DNA of 64,000 bases from NCBI GenBank assembly GCA_025201805.1, contig MU619270.1:82366-146365 (forward strand), given 5' to 3'. Position numbers and translations under genes: made by a program. The DNA is from Parasitella parasitica (Eukaryota; Mucoromycota; Mucoromycetes; Mucorales; Mucoraceae). Below the pieces are notes generated by a model. That model worked only from the letters and a program-made list of their open reading frames with translations, ran no database searches and was not told where the DNA came from. Below, piece by piece: positions 1 through 12,356 of this stretch; the first letter of the stretch is position 1; the number at the start of each line of letters is the position of its first letter.

Positions 1-377
1 AAAAAAAAAAAAAAAAAAAAAAAAGAGGCATGAAATGTAACAAAAGATGGCATGATAGATAATTGGAAAATAGATCATCACCAGTGGAGATCACAGAAAT
101 CGAGTAGCAAAAATAATGGTTCTCTAAATCAAGGAAATCTCCCTCTAATTTTTCATCGCCGGTTTAACCATTAGTAGGCGACCAGTACACAGAAAACTTT
201 CAGCAACCTTCCCATCACCCCATTAAAAAAAAAAAAAGAAGAAAAAAGAAAAAAAGTGCCATATAAAAACGATGCATTATTTGTTTTGCAGTTTCGCTTC
301 CTTTCTGCCTCTTTATCTGTGGAATATTTTTTTTTATTTTGTGCACCTTTTTCATCCATTACAACAGAGTATAAATA
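1..377. promoter_or_regulatory. Upstream region of glycogen synthase
   Basis: The first 24 bases are a pure A run. The rest is purine-rich non-coding DNA. A TATA-like TATAAAA lies at 262-268, about 110 bp before the glycogen synthase ATG at 378. No convincing gene is seen; the short minus-strand frame over this region is low-complexity. Confidence 0.4.
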
Positions 378-2782
378 ATGACCACCGTCCAAAGAGATGT
401 CTACAACCCTCTTCTTTTCGAAATTGCCTGGGAAGTCGCTAACAAAGGTAAGAAGACCAGAAAAATCTAGTTCTCGGGTGTTTTTACTGACGCTTTAGTT
501 TTTTCTAGTTGGTGGTATCTACACAGTTATCAAGACCAAGGTTCCTGTCACCGTACGTGAATTTGGAGATCGTTATACGTTAATTGGTCCTTTATCTTAC
601 AAGAGTGCCCCCATGGAGGTTGAAGCCTGTGAGCCTGCCAATGAAAAAATCAAGCAAGTGCTTGATTCCATGTCTCAACACGGTATTAAGTATCTCTACG
701 GTCGTTGGTTAGTCGAAGGATCCCCCTATGTGCTCTTGTTTGATACTGGTAGTGCCTCTTACAAATTGGATGAATGGAAGGGAGATCTTTGGCGTTCTGC
801 CGGCATTCCGTCTCCTCCAAATGATACTGAAACTAACGATGCTATTCTCTTTGGCTATCTGGTAACTTGGTTTTTGGGAGATCTCACACCAAAGGTAAAT
901 ATTGGAAAATCTTGGATATCAAAAGTGTGCAACGTGGAGTTTTATTTTACTGTACTAGAGAGAGATCGTAATGATGATATGATGAGGGTGGAGAATAAAA
1001 GGAAAAAAAAATCACCATTGCTAAACAGTGTCTTGTAGTATAACAAAGCTGGAGACCCGGCTATCATTTGCCATTTCCACGAATGGTTAGCTGGTGTAGC
1101 TGTTCCTTTGATTAAAAAGCGTCATCTTGACGTCTGCACCATCTTTACTACTCATGCTACACTGCTGGGCCGTTACCTATGCGCTGGGTCTGTTGATTTT
1201 TATAATAACCTCGCCAAATTTGATGTTGATGAAGAGGCCGGTAAGCGTGGTATCTATCATCGTTATTGTATTGAACGAGGTGCGGCTCATTGCTCCGATG
1301 TCTTTACAACTGTATCCCACATTACAGCCTACGAATCTGAACATCTATTGAAGCGCAAGCCTGGTATGTAACTGAATGTATAACACTAGGTATTATGACT
1401 TGCTAACACCTTTTTTTTTCCCTTGATTCAGATGGTGTGTTACCTAATGGTTTAAATGTTGTTAAATTTTCTGCCATGCATGAATTCCAAAATCTCCATG
1501 CCTTGTCCAAGGAAAAGATCAATGACTTTGTTCGTGGTCATTTTTACGGCCATTATGACTTTGATCTCGACAACACCATTTACATTTTCACTGCTGGTCG
1601 CTATGAATATCGCAATAAAGGTGTGGATATGTTTGTTGAATCACTTGCTCGTAAGTTTTTTTTTTAGTGTTTTTTTTAAAGCGGAAACTAACCCAATTTA
1701 AATCAGGTTTGAACCACCGTCTCAAGACTTCTGGCTCAAAAATGACAGTTGTTGCCTTCCTCATCATGCCCGCCGCCACCCATTCATTCAACGTCGAGGC
1801 GTTGAAGGGCCAAGCTGTTACTCGTCAATTGCGCACTACTGTAAGTGAAATCCAAGATCGTGTCGGCAAAGCCATATATGAGAATGCCCTTCGTCTGGAA
1901 GACATCAATCCTAGCAACTTCCTTTCCGATGCTGACAAGGTTCTTTTGAAACGCCGTGTGTTTGCTCTTAAGCGCACCACACTTCCTCCTATTGTCACTC
2001 ACAACATTGTCGAAGATTCCAAGGACCCCGTCTTGAATCAGCTTCGTCGTCTTAACCTGTTCAATAAGTCTGATGATCGTGTGAAGATTGTATTCCACCC
2101 TGAATTTTTGAACGCAAACAACCCATTGATTGGCATGGATTATGAAGAGTTTGTTCGTGGTTGTCATCTGGGTGTTTTTCCTTCTTACTATGAGCCGTGG
2201 GGCTACACACCAGCTGAGTGTACCGTAATGGGCGTTCCTTCTATCACTACTAATCTTTCTGGTTTTGGCTGTTTTATGGAAGAGAATATCGAGAACTGTG
2301 ACGATTATGGTATTTACATTGCTGATCGACGTATGAAGTCTGTCGAGGACTCTATTCAACAATTGTGTGATCAAATGTATCAATTTGTACAAAAGACTCG
2401 TCGTCAACGTATCAATCAACGTAACCGTACTGAACGTTTATCTGATCTTCTCGACTGGAAGCGTATGGGTCTGGAATACATTAAAGCTCGTCAACTTGCT
2501 CTCCGTCGCGCTTATCCTGACAGTTTCATTGACGACGATGAAGAAGAGCTATTGTCTGATGCACCTGTTAAAATCCCCAAGCCTTTGTCTGCTCCTGCCT
2601 CTCCTCGCATCAAGATGGAAGTCAACAACATGTTCAATGACGACGAAGAAGAAGAAGATTTCTTATTTCCTGCTCTTCGCAAGAAGAATCAGGTTCAAAC
2701 AAGAGAACAAGAACTCTTGAGCGAAGGTGACATTGAAGCATTTAACAAGTTAACGCTCGAAAACAAGGAAACCCATCATTAA
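378..2782 (+). CDS. GSY1: Glycogen [starch] synthase (GT3 family)
   Basis: Cytosolic enzyme that transfers glucose from UDP-glucose to the non-reducing ends of glycogen. Five exons: 378-447, 509-894, 1039-1363, 1432-1650, 1707-2782, giving 691 aa, close to the roughly 705 aa of yeast Gsy2. The N-terminus carries the [10 protein letters not shown] substrate loop. The GT3 catalytic E-X7-E motif (EPWGYTPAE) has its glutamates at about residues 496 and 504. An arginine cluster ([10 protein letters not shown], about 565-575) matches the glucose-6-phosphate sensor of eukaryotic glycogen synthases. The C-terminal tail is Ser/Pro and acidic (LSAPASPR, then DDEEEED), as expected for inhibitory phosphorylation sites. 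Introns are 61, 144, 68 and 56 nt with GT-AG ends. The start is the ATG of [11 protein letters not shown], the usual family N-terminus. I see no sign of damage; the family assignment is secure. Confidence 0.96.
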
Positions 2783-2792
2783 AAGCATTAGC

Positions 2793-2796
<4 letters not shown>

Positions 2797-2824
<28 letters not shown>
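2797..2824. repeat. (TA)14 microsatellite
   Basis: Fourteen uninterrupted TA units just behind the glycogen synthase stop, probably inside its 3' UTR or terminator region. Confidence 0.85.
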
Positions 2825-2829
<5 letters not shown>

Positions 2830-4104
2830 ACCCTCCTATTTTCCAAAAAAAAAAAAAAAAAACCTCATTTTCCATGTATTCCTTTTTTCACAGTTCATTA
2901 TCTTGTTCCTTTCTAGACCCATATATAAATAACCACTTGATTTGTCTCTAATTATACAGTAAGACGACTTGTTTGAAATATTGCGAATGTTTTACTTTAA
3001 TGAAACAACTCTAGGCTATAATGATTCGAAACAGAGATTTCAATCATATAGTCGTCAATGATTCAATAATTTGAGAATTTTGTACGCCTAAAAACGAAAG
3101 AACCAAGTTAGATCTTGCAAGATTGGCACAAATGTTACACTTGAATTCCAAAATTAGCGAATCCAAAAGGACGTTGTGCAATTTGAACTGTTAGTTTTTT
3201 ACGCAACAAACAATAGCCTTTGATATACAGATTAAATCGCGAAAACAGGGACTAAAGAGATCGACGAAGATTATAAATGCATTCTTTTTCCAAAACGTTG
3301 ATGTGCTTGAGGAACAATTCACCGGAAAAATATCACAGTGATTCGATTATATAATTATTTCTGTATCATACATGAAAGCTTGCAATGAATTAGCTTCGTT
3401 GGTCATTGTAAGTTTGATTTTACTTTCTATTTTGTCAGGAAGGTAAATTATTAACCTGAAAAAAAAAATTCAATACTAGTCGCAGGAATAACAGATACTC
3501 TTCTAAAAAATATGTTGTCCTAGTGCAATGGAAATTTTGTCAAAACATTCAGATTACACCTGTCCAAGTAAGTCAGTAGCTGATCTTCCCTAACTAAATT
3601 TAAAGCACCTCCTCTACTAGGCGGGTAAACATTTTGCATTCGATTAGTATTCAACCATCAGTAGCCAACTACTTCAATAATTGGCCAGACAAGAGACTCA
3701 AAAGACACTTTTGGAAGGACCATGATCTGACGCTCCCATCTCATACTTATCACCAAAAGGATGTTGATCCAATTCGACACATCCCATGGTCGGCTGTGCA
3801 TGTATACAATTCTCTCAGACCACTGTCTGCATACCTCAATTCATAGACGTACAACGGCTCTCGTCTTTATTTTACACTAATATCAGACATCGCTGCTTGC
3901 TTTATGTAAACGGCCCTCTAATACCAAACAAACTTTAAGCTTGAGCTTACAAATGATAAAATGATGCTTTTATGCTTCAATTAATTAAGAATATAAAATT
4001 AACATTATTGTACATACAAAAGGGGGCTTTTTTTTTCGAGAGAGAACCTAGTTTTGTTTTCTAGCAATAAAGGATTAGATTTGATTCTAAAAAAAATTTA
4101 TTAT
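2825..4104. other. Intergenic region, no supported gene
   Basis: AT-rich DNA between two convergent genes (glycogen synthase + and DCN1-like -). A 70-codon plus frame at 3634-3846 has no family features I recognise (it contains VHVYNSLRPLS) and may be an old transposon scrap. Nothing else is supported. Confidence 0.4.
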
Positions 4105-5287
4105 TCAGGATCGTTCTTTTCTCCATTGAACAAATTCATCAAATAAAACCGGCCCTACATAAACAAGTAAATAGCTGGTATCATAACTCCTTTGACTATT
4201 AAAACCTACATGCAGAGGATTCATCGTATTTTGATACATCCGTTGAAGCAAACTCTAAAAAGCTTTGCCATTGGTCTCTATTTATCACTCTAACGGGTTT
4301 CTTTTCTTGCAAAAATAATACAAAATCGTGAACAATAGGATATTTTTCGCCTAATAACATTGTCCAAAGCACCGATGCAGTCTATTGAGCTGATTAGTCG
4401 CACTGTATAATTGAATAACAGTTTTTTGCTGGTAATATGTACCTCAATATCCATGCATTTTTGGTCTCTATTCTTTGCATAAGAAAATGTATACTTGTAC
4501 ATTTCTTTAAATTGGTCCGGGTCATCAAACGTATTTTCGAAATCCAATCTCTTTGCTCTTAATTTCTCCATTGTATCCGTTCTATCATGTAAAATGTTGA
4601 TTTTCTTAAAAGATCCTTTCTCTCTCAATTAGTTCATGATATACAAACTCTAATTCTTTCATGCCCAGCATCCATTCGTCTTTTGTTATATAGCCTGCAA
4701 TATATATGGATGTTTTAAGAATCACTTAGTTACACTCATACAACCAACTGGAGCATTTGAGCAAACGTACCCATAGTAGATGTATGCATTTTCCATGCAA
4801 TCGCAAATATCAGAACCTGGATTCCTAATTAGTACTCTTTTCAGTGTGTAATCTTTCTTACTTTTCCCCTACATCTTCAATGGATAACCCTAAATCTTCA
4901 AAAAATCGTCTCGTTCCGTCTGGTGTAATTATATTCGGTGAGTCCTGATCAGCGTATTGTTGAAACAGTTGTTCACATTGCTGTGTATTGAACTTAGGGA
5001 AGGGGTTATTCTCTGTAATAAATTCCTGCTTTTTGATATTAATGGATTACCTTGGGACTTGAGACAGCAAAAGGGATTAGCAACAAAATATTCAAATTGT
5101 ACACAATTACATACATGAATACTTGGGCAGGTGTTGGAATGGTCAGTGTATTACTTGGCCATGATGGTTCTTGTACTGGTGTCTTTAAACTCTCTAACTG
5201 GTTGCTATGATGAGATGCTTGGGTATTTGAGTGCTTACGCTTAGTTGTATTATATGCTGCTGCTGTGCTACTTGGCTTTGAACCCAT
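4105..5287 (-). CDS. DCN1-like cullin-neddylation protein (DCUN1D4/5 type)
   Basis: Scaffold co-E3 that promotes transfer of NEDD8/Rub1 to cullins. Read on the minus strand, seven exons fit: 5287-5123, 5025-4873, 4816-4771, 4694-4645, 4604-4443, 4381-4210, 4154-4105, totalling 265 aa. The potentiating (PONY) domain starts after a Ser/Thr-rich N-terminus of about 55 aa. Blocks that match the family in order are a GPEG-like PDGTRRFFEDLG, IFAIAWKM, TMGYITKDEW, FKEMYKYTFSYAK, DQKCMDIE, INRDQWQSFLEF and the signature ESSAWPVLFDEFVQW. There is no UBA domain, which argues for the DCNL4/5 branch. The fourth intron would be only 40 nt (4644-4605) and its acceptor is chosen by reading frame. The first intron could use another acceptor. 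Family call is strong, exact exon borders less so. Confidence 0.8.
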
Positions 5288-6173
5288 AGTAAAACTAGAA
5301 ATGCTTCTTATTTTCTTTTATCAAATTGGTTGTTTTGTTCAGATAACTGTACACGAGCTTATTACTATAATAAAGAAAATAATAAATGGACGAGGAAAAA
5401 AAAAAGTGAGAAAACATAACATTCAAATATTTCCATATTTGACTACCAGTCTTGGTTACTGAAATAGGTTGCTTCTAATTGGGAGCGTTCGTAGATATTC
5501 TCAAAGACATCACATGTGGTACAAGTACTATCAACGTTTTGCTTGCAAATTATCAAACTACAGAAGAAGTTACTTGAACAGTTGCAACTATCGATATCAT
5601 TACCTTGCAAAGTGTTTGAAACTTGGACATTGGTTGGGGCTGATTGAGGGATATGGCCTTCGCATCAAAGATATAATCGCTGTATATCTACTTTGGCTGC
5701 TGCTTTCATAGCGAAAACGCGGGATTCAACTTTGTTTCTGGTATTATTTTAATCAAGCAAAGGCAATCAGCATGCTATGTATATCCTGCGAAATGATATC
5801 AATGTGTACATAGATAGAAGGATACTCTTTGAAAACAATAATATTACGTCATTGGCAATAGAGAGCTCTACAAACAGCGAATTGTGTTCAAAATGTGCGA
5901 CAGGCTTCAAACAAAAACATGTAGTGCACAAAAAGCAGCTCAGATACTCATTCTTTCTTATTTCCGTGGAGAAGTCGAGGAAATATGCCCGAATACCTCA
6001 AACTCTCTTTATTTCTCATTCTATTCTACGGCCCATTCATATTCTTCCTATTGATACCAAATAACTCATTCTTCGCACAATTGACAAAAAAACAAGTGCA
6101 TTATGAATTCTGCTCACGTTTGCCTGTCGTATTTTCTCAGCACAAGAAGATATTTGGGTGCAAAACGCCCAGC
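5288..6173. other. Divergent intergenic region with an orphan minus-strand frame
   Basis: Lies between the divergent starts of the DCN1-like gene and the NDK-like gene, so it probably holds both promoters. The minus strand is open for 73 codons from 5664 to 5443 and is rich in cysteine (CNCSSNFFCS, then STCTTCDVF), ending in a TAG. It has no start codon of its own and could be the last exon of a small gene or chance. Plus-strand frames here look like chance. Confidence 0.3.
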
Positions 6174-6605
6174 ATGACAGTTGCCATTGTCAAGCCTGAT
6201 GGCATGGCGCATCAGCGAGACATACTATCGCATATTCAAGAACATGGATTCATCATTAAACATGACTCAACTTTAAACGCTTCCACAGATCAAATTAGAG
6301 AATGGTATTTTGATAAGCAAGATGCATCCTACTACCCACAGCTGGAAAGATATTTAACACGCAGTGAGATAAGGGTGTTGCAGCTATGGAGGGTGGAAGC
6401 CGTACCCTGCTTGCGCCAGCTAATTGGACCCACTGACTCTAAAACAGCACGTCAGTTGTACCCTAAATCCTTGAGGGCATTGTATGGTACAGACATCCAG
6501 GAAAATGCGATTCATGCAAGTGATTCGGAGGAGTCAGCTGAGAGAGAGTTCGCTATATTCTTTGGGGGTCAAGCTGCAGTTGTGAATACAAGACGTTTCG
6601 ATTAG
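6174..6605 (+). CDS. Nucleoside diphosphate kinase-like protein (NME6-like)
   Basis: Single-exon 143-aa protein with a full NDK domain; the family transfers the gamma phosphate between nucleoside tri- and diphosphates through a phosphohistidine. I start at the internal ATG of MTVAIVKPDG because the strand order begins there; the frame stays open upstream to 5985 but that extension is hydrophobic and unlike the family. The catalytic histidine is H114 in NAIHASDSEESAERE. LWRVEAVPCLRQLIGPTD resembles the group that includes NME6 rather than the canonical housekeeping NDK, in which GPTDP is followed by a PGTIRGDF block. That block is altered here (YPKSLRALYG). It may therefore act in a regulatory or organelle role, which is inference. 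Confidence 0.82.
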   Translation: MTVAIVKPDGMAHQRDILSHIQEHGFIIKHDSTLNASTDQIREWYFDKQDASYYPQLERYLTRSEIRVLQLWRVEAVPCLRQLIGPTDSKTARQLYPKSLRALYGTDIQENAIHASDSEESAEREFAIFFGGQAAVVNTRRFD

Positions 6606-8054
6606 CATTTGCCTTTTCATAGAATAAAATGGCTTCCCACGGTAGGATGCATGTCGTTTATCGCTTACTTTTTCATGCGTAAAGACTGCATATAAAGTCT
6701 TTCATGACAGTATATACTGATGAATGTATTATGACGAAGTGATAGATAAACTTAATGCTGATAGTATTCGAGGAATGCAAATATAGATTATCCTTCATTA
6801 CACCTCATTGAAATTGATTGTTTTCCGTTAATCGTCATTTTATTTGATCGTCTGCCGTTGCATTTATTTTATCAAGGTTGTCCATCTATAGGCATTGCGA
6901 GAAAAGCATGATGCTTTCAATACAGTCATCGTTATGCCGTTTTTTGCTGTTATCAGATTACATCGTATTCCTCTTTGATGCCTCCAATTAATTTTGCTCT
7001 CATCCACCTCAACTTGTTAAATGCATTTTCGTATTTGGGAAAACTATCAGTGAGGTTGCTAGTTTTTGCAAATAAACGCAAATCTCTCGAAATTTTAAGC
7101 AGACGAAGAATTATAAATTAAATCCAGGGTCTGGATTCAACTGTGAAGAAGAACTATGTACTACAAAAATCAGGTACTTCCCATAAATTGGAAAAGCTAT
7201 GTATAAAGACTTCAAGCTATGATGTATTGGAGAACAAATATGTAGATGTTTGCTTGCATAACTATATAGGAATCATGCTACAAAATACAAACTTTTTCTG
7301 ATTAAACAATGGATTCGAGTACATAAGGCGGAAGAAGAGTAAAGAGAAGCGCAGAAGCAAGAGGTAACAAAACTAACATTAGTTCGCTTCAAAGCAGATT
7401 TGACGACTGGGCTATTTCTGTGATGTGATGATCCAAGCTGAATATTTGTCATTCGCATTCTATTCATTAACTGGGAAATCTTTAGTTATCATTGTAAATT
7501 CAAAGATATCACGTAATCCAAAGTAACTTTTAACATTGGTTATAAGAAATCAGCAAAGTCAAAGGTCAAAACCAACCAGTTGATCCACTTTATTGAGCGG
7601 AGTGTTATAAATTAGGTGTTGTGAGTCATCAATACTAACAATATGGATGTATATGAGTAACAAAGAAAAAAAAAACCAATAGGCTGGCTTCCCCCCATCA
7701 GACATTATCATATTGTCTAAATAATGTCAAGGGCTCATAAAGAACCATTAAGGAGAGATCACAAACAAGGACAAATAATAAAATAGGAAAGGTCATCGGA
7801 ACAAATGGACAATGTTACCCACGTTATTAGAGTGTTTGGTTAAATCATAAGTGCCTGAATAAAAAATGTCCCTTAAAAAATAGAAGCTTATTACAGTCAG
7901 CACCCCCAGAAATTTAGTTTTCTATCTTTCAGATAAAAAAAAAACCTATAAAAAGGCAGATCAATAATTGCTTTCTTTAATTTTTCCCTTTCCATTTCAT
8001 AATCTTGTACATACCATACAAACATACCTTTATATATAATCAAATAAATCCGAC
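6606..8054. other. Intergenic region with PQ-loop gene promoter
   Basis: AT-rich DNA without a convincing gene on either strand. A TATA-like TATAAAAA at 7947-7954 sits about 100 bp before the PQ-loop gene start. A 64-codon minus frame at 7273-7467 has no recognisable features and is treated as chance. Confidence 0.4.
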
Positions 8055-9200
8055 ATGACAGTCTGTATACCTACACAAGATGGCATTCCATATATCCATT
8101 GGATCAATGTATGTATTTCATTGTAAAGAGAGAGTGTGTGTACTTGATCGTCTAATTTATATATTCAGATTATATTTGGCGATTGCGCTTACAGTAAACA
8201 GGAAGCTATCAGTCTATTACTTGGTTATAATTCTATTTTATTTTGGTTGAATGCTCAGTTGCCGCAAGTGGTTGAGAACTATAAGATGGGTTCAACAGCT
8301 GGCTTGAGCTTAAACTTTTTGTCTATTTGGTTAGCAGGTGAGATGTGAAAAAAAAAAAAAAAAACTCCTTGAATAGATATGCTGATATAATGTTATCGAA
8401 TATTGATAGGAGATACTGCTAATTTGATAGGAGCGCTTTTAACACATCAATTACCATTTCAGCTTTATCTTGGATTCTATTTCGTATCAATTGACGTTTG
8501 CTTATTATGTCAGTGGATCTATTATAGTAAAATCAAATCACAGAATCCCCACTATCAGGATGATTATCTCATTATACCCTCTCCATCTTCAAATGCAATC
8601 ATCCGCAACAAATCACAGACCGAGTTATACCAACATCCCGCACAATCCCCTTTAAACATCCACGCATCTACAGCTATTGTTGACGAATTGACACCATTTT
8701 CATCGTCTGCATCACCATCCAAATGGTACACACTCGATGGAAGCACGGAAAAGAAGCATGTAACCAAGTTTATGGCTATGTTTTTGTTCTCAACATGGTT
8801 TTTGGTGCCGAATTCTGATTTGAGCACCATGTCGACTACCACTACCATGTCACTCTCGCAGGACAACATCATATGGCTAGGCCGCATCTTTGCTTGGACA
8901 TGCACATCTCTCTACTTGATGTCTCGCATTCCTCAATTATTGAAAAATCGTCGTCGTCAGTCAGTAGAAGGATTGTCAGCATCCTTGTTTGTATTTGCTG
9001 CATGTGGAAACTTCACTTATGCAGCCAGTATCCTTAGCCACCCTGGACAAACCGTAGAGTCTTTATTAGAAGCACTTCCTTATCTAATTGGCAGTGCAGG
9101 AACGTTAATTTTTGATTTCTCAATTTTTTGTCAGTTCTTATACTATAAAAAAAAGGAACTGCCAACTCTTGATGACAATAAAATTAATCAACAAGTTTAA
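8055..9200 (+). CDS. PQ-loop repeat transporter (vacuolar/lysosomal basic amino-acid type)
   Basis: Multi-pass membrane protein of the PQ-loop (MtN3/saliva clan) family, which in fungi exports cationic amino acids from the vacuole (Ypq1-3). Three exons: 8055-8108, 8169-8337, 8410-9200, giving 337 aa. First PQ-loop: AQLPQVVENYKMGSTAGLS, followed by FLSIWLAGDTANLIGALL. Second PQ-loop: SRIPQLLKNRRRQSVEGLS, followed by FVFAACGNFTYAASIL. A hydrophilic Ser/His-rich loop of about 70 aa separates the two halves. This two-triple-helix-bundle layout is the usual family architecture and length. The start ATG lies about 100 bp after a TATA-like box. Substrate is inferred from the family only; the ordering of the two PQ motifs and the GD-N-GA motif after the first make the family call firm. 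Confidence 0.88.
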
Positions 9201-9303
9201 AATAAGTGTAACATTTGTTCCATTAAAGTCCGGCAGTAGTGTTTATAAAGCGTAGAGCTTGGTGCTCCATTTCTCCTCCTCTTTTTCTTTTTTGACTAAA
9301 AAA

Positions 9304-12300
9304 ATGTCTTGGCTCAACTCGCCAAAGAAATTTATAAAGCTCATATCCATCTTTATCCTAGCCAGCTTATTCCTACTTTTTCTCTTCCCAAATTCATATG
9401 CTACACTAACAACTAAAAGGACTGACTCGGATGCAGATGATCACGCTTTACCTGTTCAAAAAATAGAAACTTTAGAGTTCAATACAACCTGGGATCAAGG
9501 TAAACAACATGCACATTAGAGGCCGTACATCATTTCTCGAGCTAACAAATTATAGACCGAAATCCTTGGATGATAAAAGATTCAATTTATAATTCAACCA
9601 ATAACAATTTCTTGCAACACCTTACGTCTTATACTACTGGAGGTCATGATTACGATTTCCTTTACAAAGCAAAATCATCAGTTCATGTAGATCATTCAGC
9701 GACAATCATGCTGCCTATTTATTCAAAAGAGTCATTACTGATGTTAGATACAATATCCAGTTGGGCCTCGAATGAAAACTATCAATTTTTTGTCATTTGT
9801 TCATCGCAATTAAAGGCCCAGGTCGACGAGAAATTAGAGAATCAGCATCATATTAAAATCACTGTCATTGATCGATCCACAGTCGCAACAAACACTAATA
9901 GCGACAATTTTGCATTGGGCACTGCTGGTGCTTCGATTTGGCTACAACTTTTGAGGCAGAATGATATCGAGACAGACTACGTCTACATCATGGAGGAAAA
10001 TATACCGCTTACACCTTCTTCCCTTGGCGAACTCGAATACCTCATTAGAGTAAATCAATTAGACGACTATAAAAATGCCTTCATCGGCACAAAAGCATTT
10101 GTATTGGATCCTATTCAAGAGATAACTACTGAGAACTTTTGCTTACCTGTGGATAGTCATTTGCCTACGGATATTTCACAGCCTGCTGATATGCTTTTAG
10201 GCGCATGGCTCTTGAACAAGTCCTGGTTGCCCTATATCATGACCGACATGTCACTGGATGCCCTCAAATTACCTTTGGGTTATTATCTCAGCCTCAATCT
10301 AAAGAATCAATTGGATATCCCCACCATCGCTCTACCACTCCCTCCTAATGAACGGCAGCACACTAGCAACAAACTACTTTGTGAAAAGACACGAGAGCAG
10401 TGGGCTGGAAATGCAGAATGGAGGGATCTTGTAGCTAAAAGCCGACTCCCTACAGCTTTGCAATACAGATTTTTATCGGAACATGGTGTTTTGATTATTG
10501 CCAATGGAGCCAAACAACTCATCTCTCTGTATCCCTTGCTATGCCGCTTCAAGACCTATCCAGCACATCTCGCTATTACTGGAGACGACATCAATGGCGA
10601 AACAGTCAGAAATGCGCTACTAGAAACCAATTGTCACAACAACGTACGAGTTCATGATTTTACTCAAATTCGAGAACACACTGAAGACGTCAGTATTAGT
10701 ATGCTTGTCAAGGCTATTCAGCCTCGCGTGATGATCCAGATTAAAACAAAAGACGCCATGTACTATGCTTTACAAGCAGTGGCAGATGCCCATCATATAA
10801 CTGGAATCGGATTGCCGGAAAATGAGATTGTAAATGCCTTGTGGATCCCTGACCTTTCCTTGGATGCTTTAAAATGTAAGCTTCTTTTTCGGAAATTCTC
10901 TGTTATAACACACACACACTAATGCAGCTTTGGATCTGCAATAGATTGGAATATAATTCGAATCAAACTTGTGGTGATCACAGATAGAAGACCACACTCG
11001 TTATCTCGTCTATTGCAATCAGCTGCCAAAGCAATATACGTAGGTGATCAAGTGGATTTAATGATTCATATGGAGCAGTCAGCCGACCGCGTAACCCGCA
11101 TGCTAGTGAATAGCTTCTTATGGCGTCAAGGCCAAAAGACGATTCGTCATCGTATTCGCAAAGGCGGCCTAATGCCTGCAATCGTAGAGTCATGGTACCC
11201 GAGTAACAATGACGAGTATGCCGTTCTGCTAGAAGATGACATCGAAATATCGCCACTCTTTTATGTTTGGTCGAAATATGCCATTCTGAAATACAGATAC
11301 AGCGGAAACAGTGAAGCCTATCGCCTCATGTACGGCATTAGTCTATACGCTCCTCGTAATTTGGAATTAACGCCTGCTGGTCGTACTACATTTGATCCTA
11401 ATTCCGTGCTGTTGCCTGCCGGGTATCCTCCACACATTCCTTATGCAAGTCAAGTTCCTTGTAGCTGGGGTGGTGTCTATTTCCCAGAGCATTGGCGTGA
11501 GTTCCATACTTATCTCGTCAGACGACTTGAGGACCTTAACCTTCCCAAGGATCACCGGCAACGTTTAATCAGCGTTCCTGGTAGTCGTTCCGATAAGTGG
11601 AAGAAATCCTGGAAAAAGTACTTTATTGAGTTGGTCTACTTGCGTACCTACCTCATGCTTTATCCTAATTTCCAGGACTTCGAAGCCTTCTCTACTAATC
11701 ACGTGGAATTTGGTACTCATGTCAAGTCGGAAAAACGTCAATCTGTGATTGGTACCTTCATGGTACCTCTGATGCAGCGTGATACCATCCTATCTCAGTT
11801 GCCTAATAGCAGTTTACCGTCATTTGAAGACCTGCCCGTGTTAGATCTATGGGGCCAGATACAGAGCGTGGATGGATTGGAAACTATAGCTAGCAATTAC
11901 CACAAACATGTCAGCACATGTCCTAGGACATTTGGCACATTCGACCCACTTGAATTCTTTTGCGTGGTAGATGGTCCTCCAGATCCGTTACAGGTATTCC
12001 CAATGTCACCCAAAAAGCCCAAACCACCCATTTTGATCAAGGACGCTGTCCAGCCCATTCAATATAATTACGTGTACGACTATACAGAAGAACAAGAAGA
12101 AAAAGCTCGTAACGAAATGCTTGAATTTGGACCTAAACCCATCGATGTTGCTCAGTTACCCGCAGTAGAAGAGCGATACTCAAACAGGGATGATGAAATG
12201 CTGGACTTGGAAAATGATTTAGATACCTTGAATAGATTGTACCTCAAGTTGAATCCTAAGAACCTTGAATTCTTAAACGACGAAGAGATGGACATGGAGG

Positions 12301-12356
12301 AAGACAATGAAGATGTCATCGACGACGAAGATATAGAAGATGAGGATGATATTTAA
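9304..12356 (+). CDS. Membrane-anchored protein with two glycosyltransferase-like (GT-A) segments
   Basis: Three exons (9304-9499, 9556-10875, 10945-12356) encode 975 aa. A short basic N-terminus and one hydrophobic segment (about residues 10-33) suggest a type II Golgi or ER membrane protein. The N-terminal half has a GT-A-like pattern: TIMLPIYSKES, a Rossmann-like run, then YVYIMEENIPLTP where EEN sits in a DxD-like place. The second half repeats it: LVVITDRRPHSLSRLL, then YAVLLEDDIEISPLFY with EDD at about 602-604, followed by a long conserved-looking region (CSWGGVYFPEHW). The last 40 or so residues are almost all Asp/Glu. The third exon acceptor (AATAG before 10945) is chosen because the nearer CAG would create a stop. 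Related fungal proteins are mostly uncharacterised; donor and acceptor sugars are unknown. Confidence 0.78.

Noticed and set aside
1784-2419. 211-codon minus frame inside glycogen synthase
   Set aside because: Antisense to a secure conserved coding exon.
3634-3846. 70-codon plus frame between the first two genes
   Set aside because: No family recognised and no promoter or splice context; too weak to list as a gene.
5985-6173. N-terminal extension of the NDK-like frame
   Set aside because: Hydrophobic and unlike the family; the NDK fold starts at the later ATG (6174).
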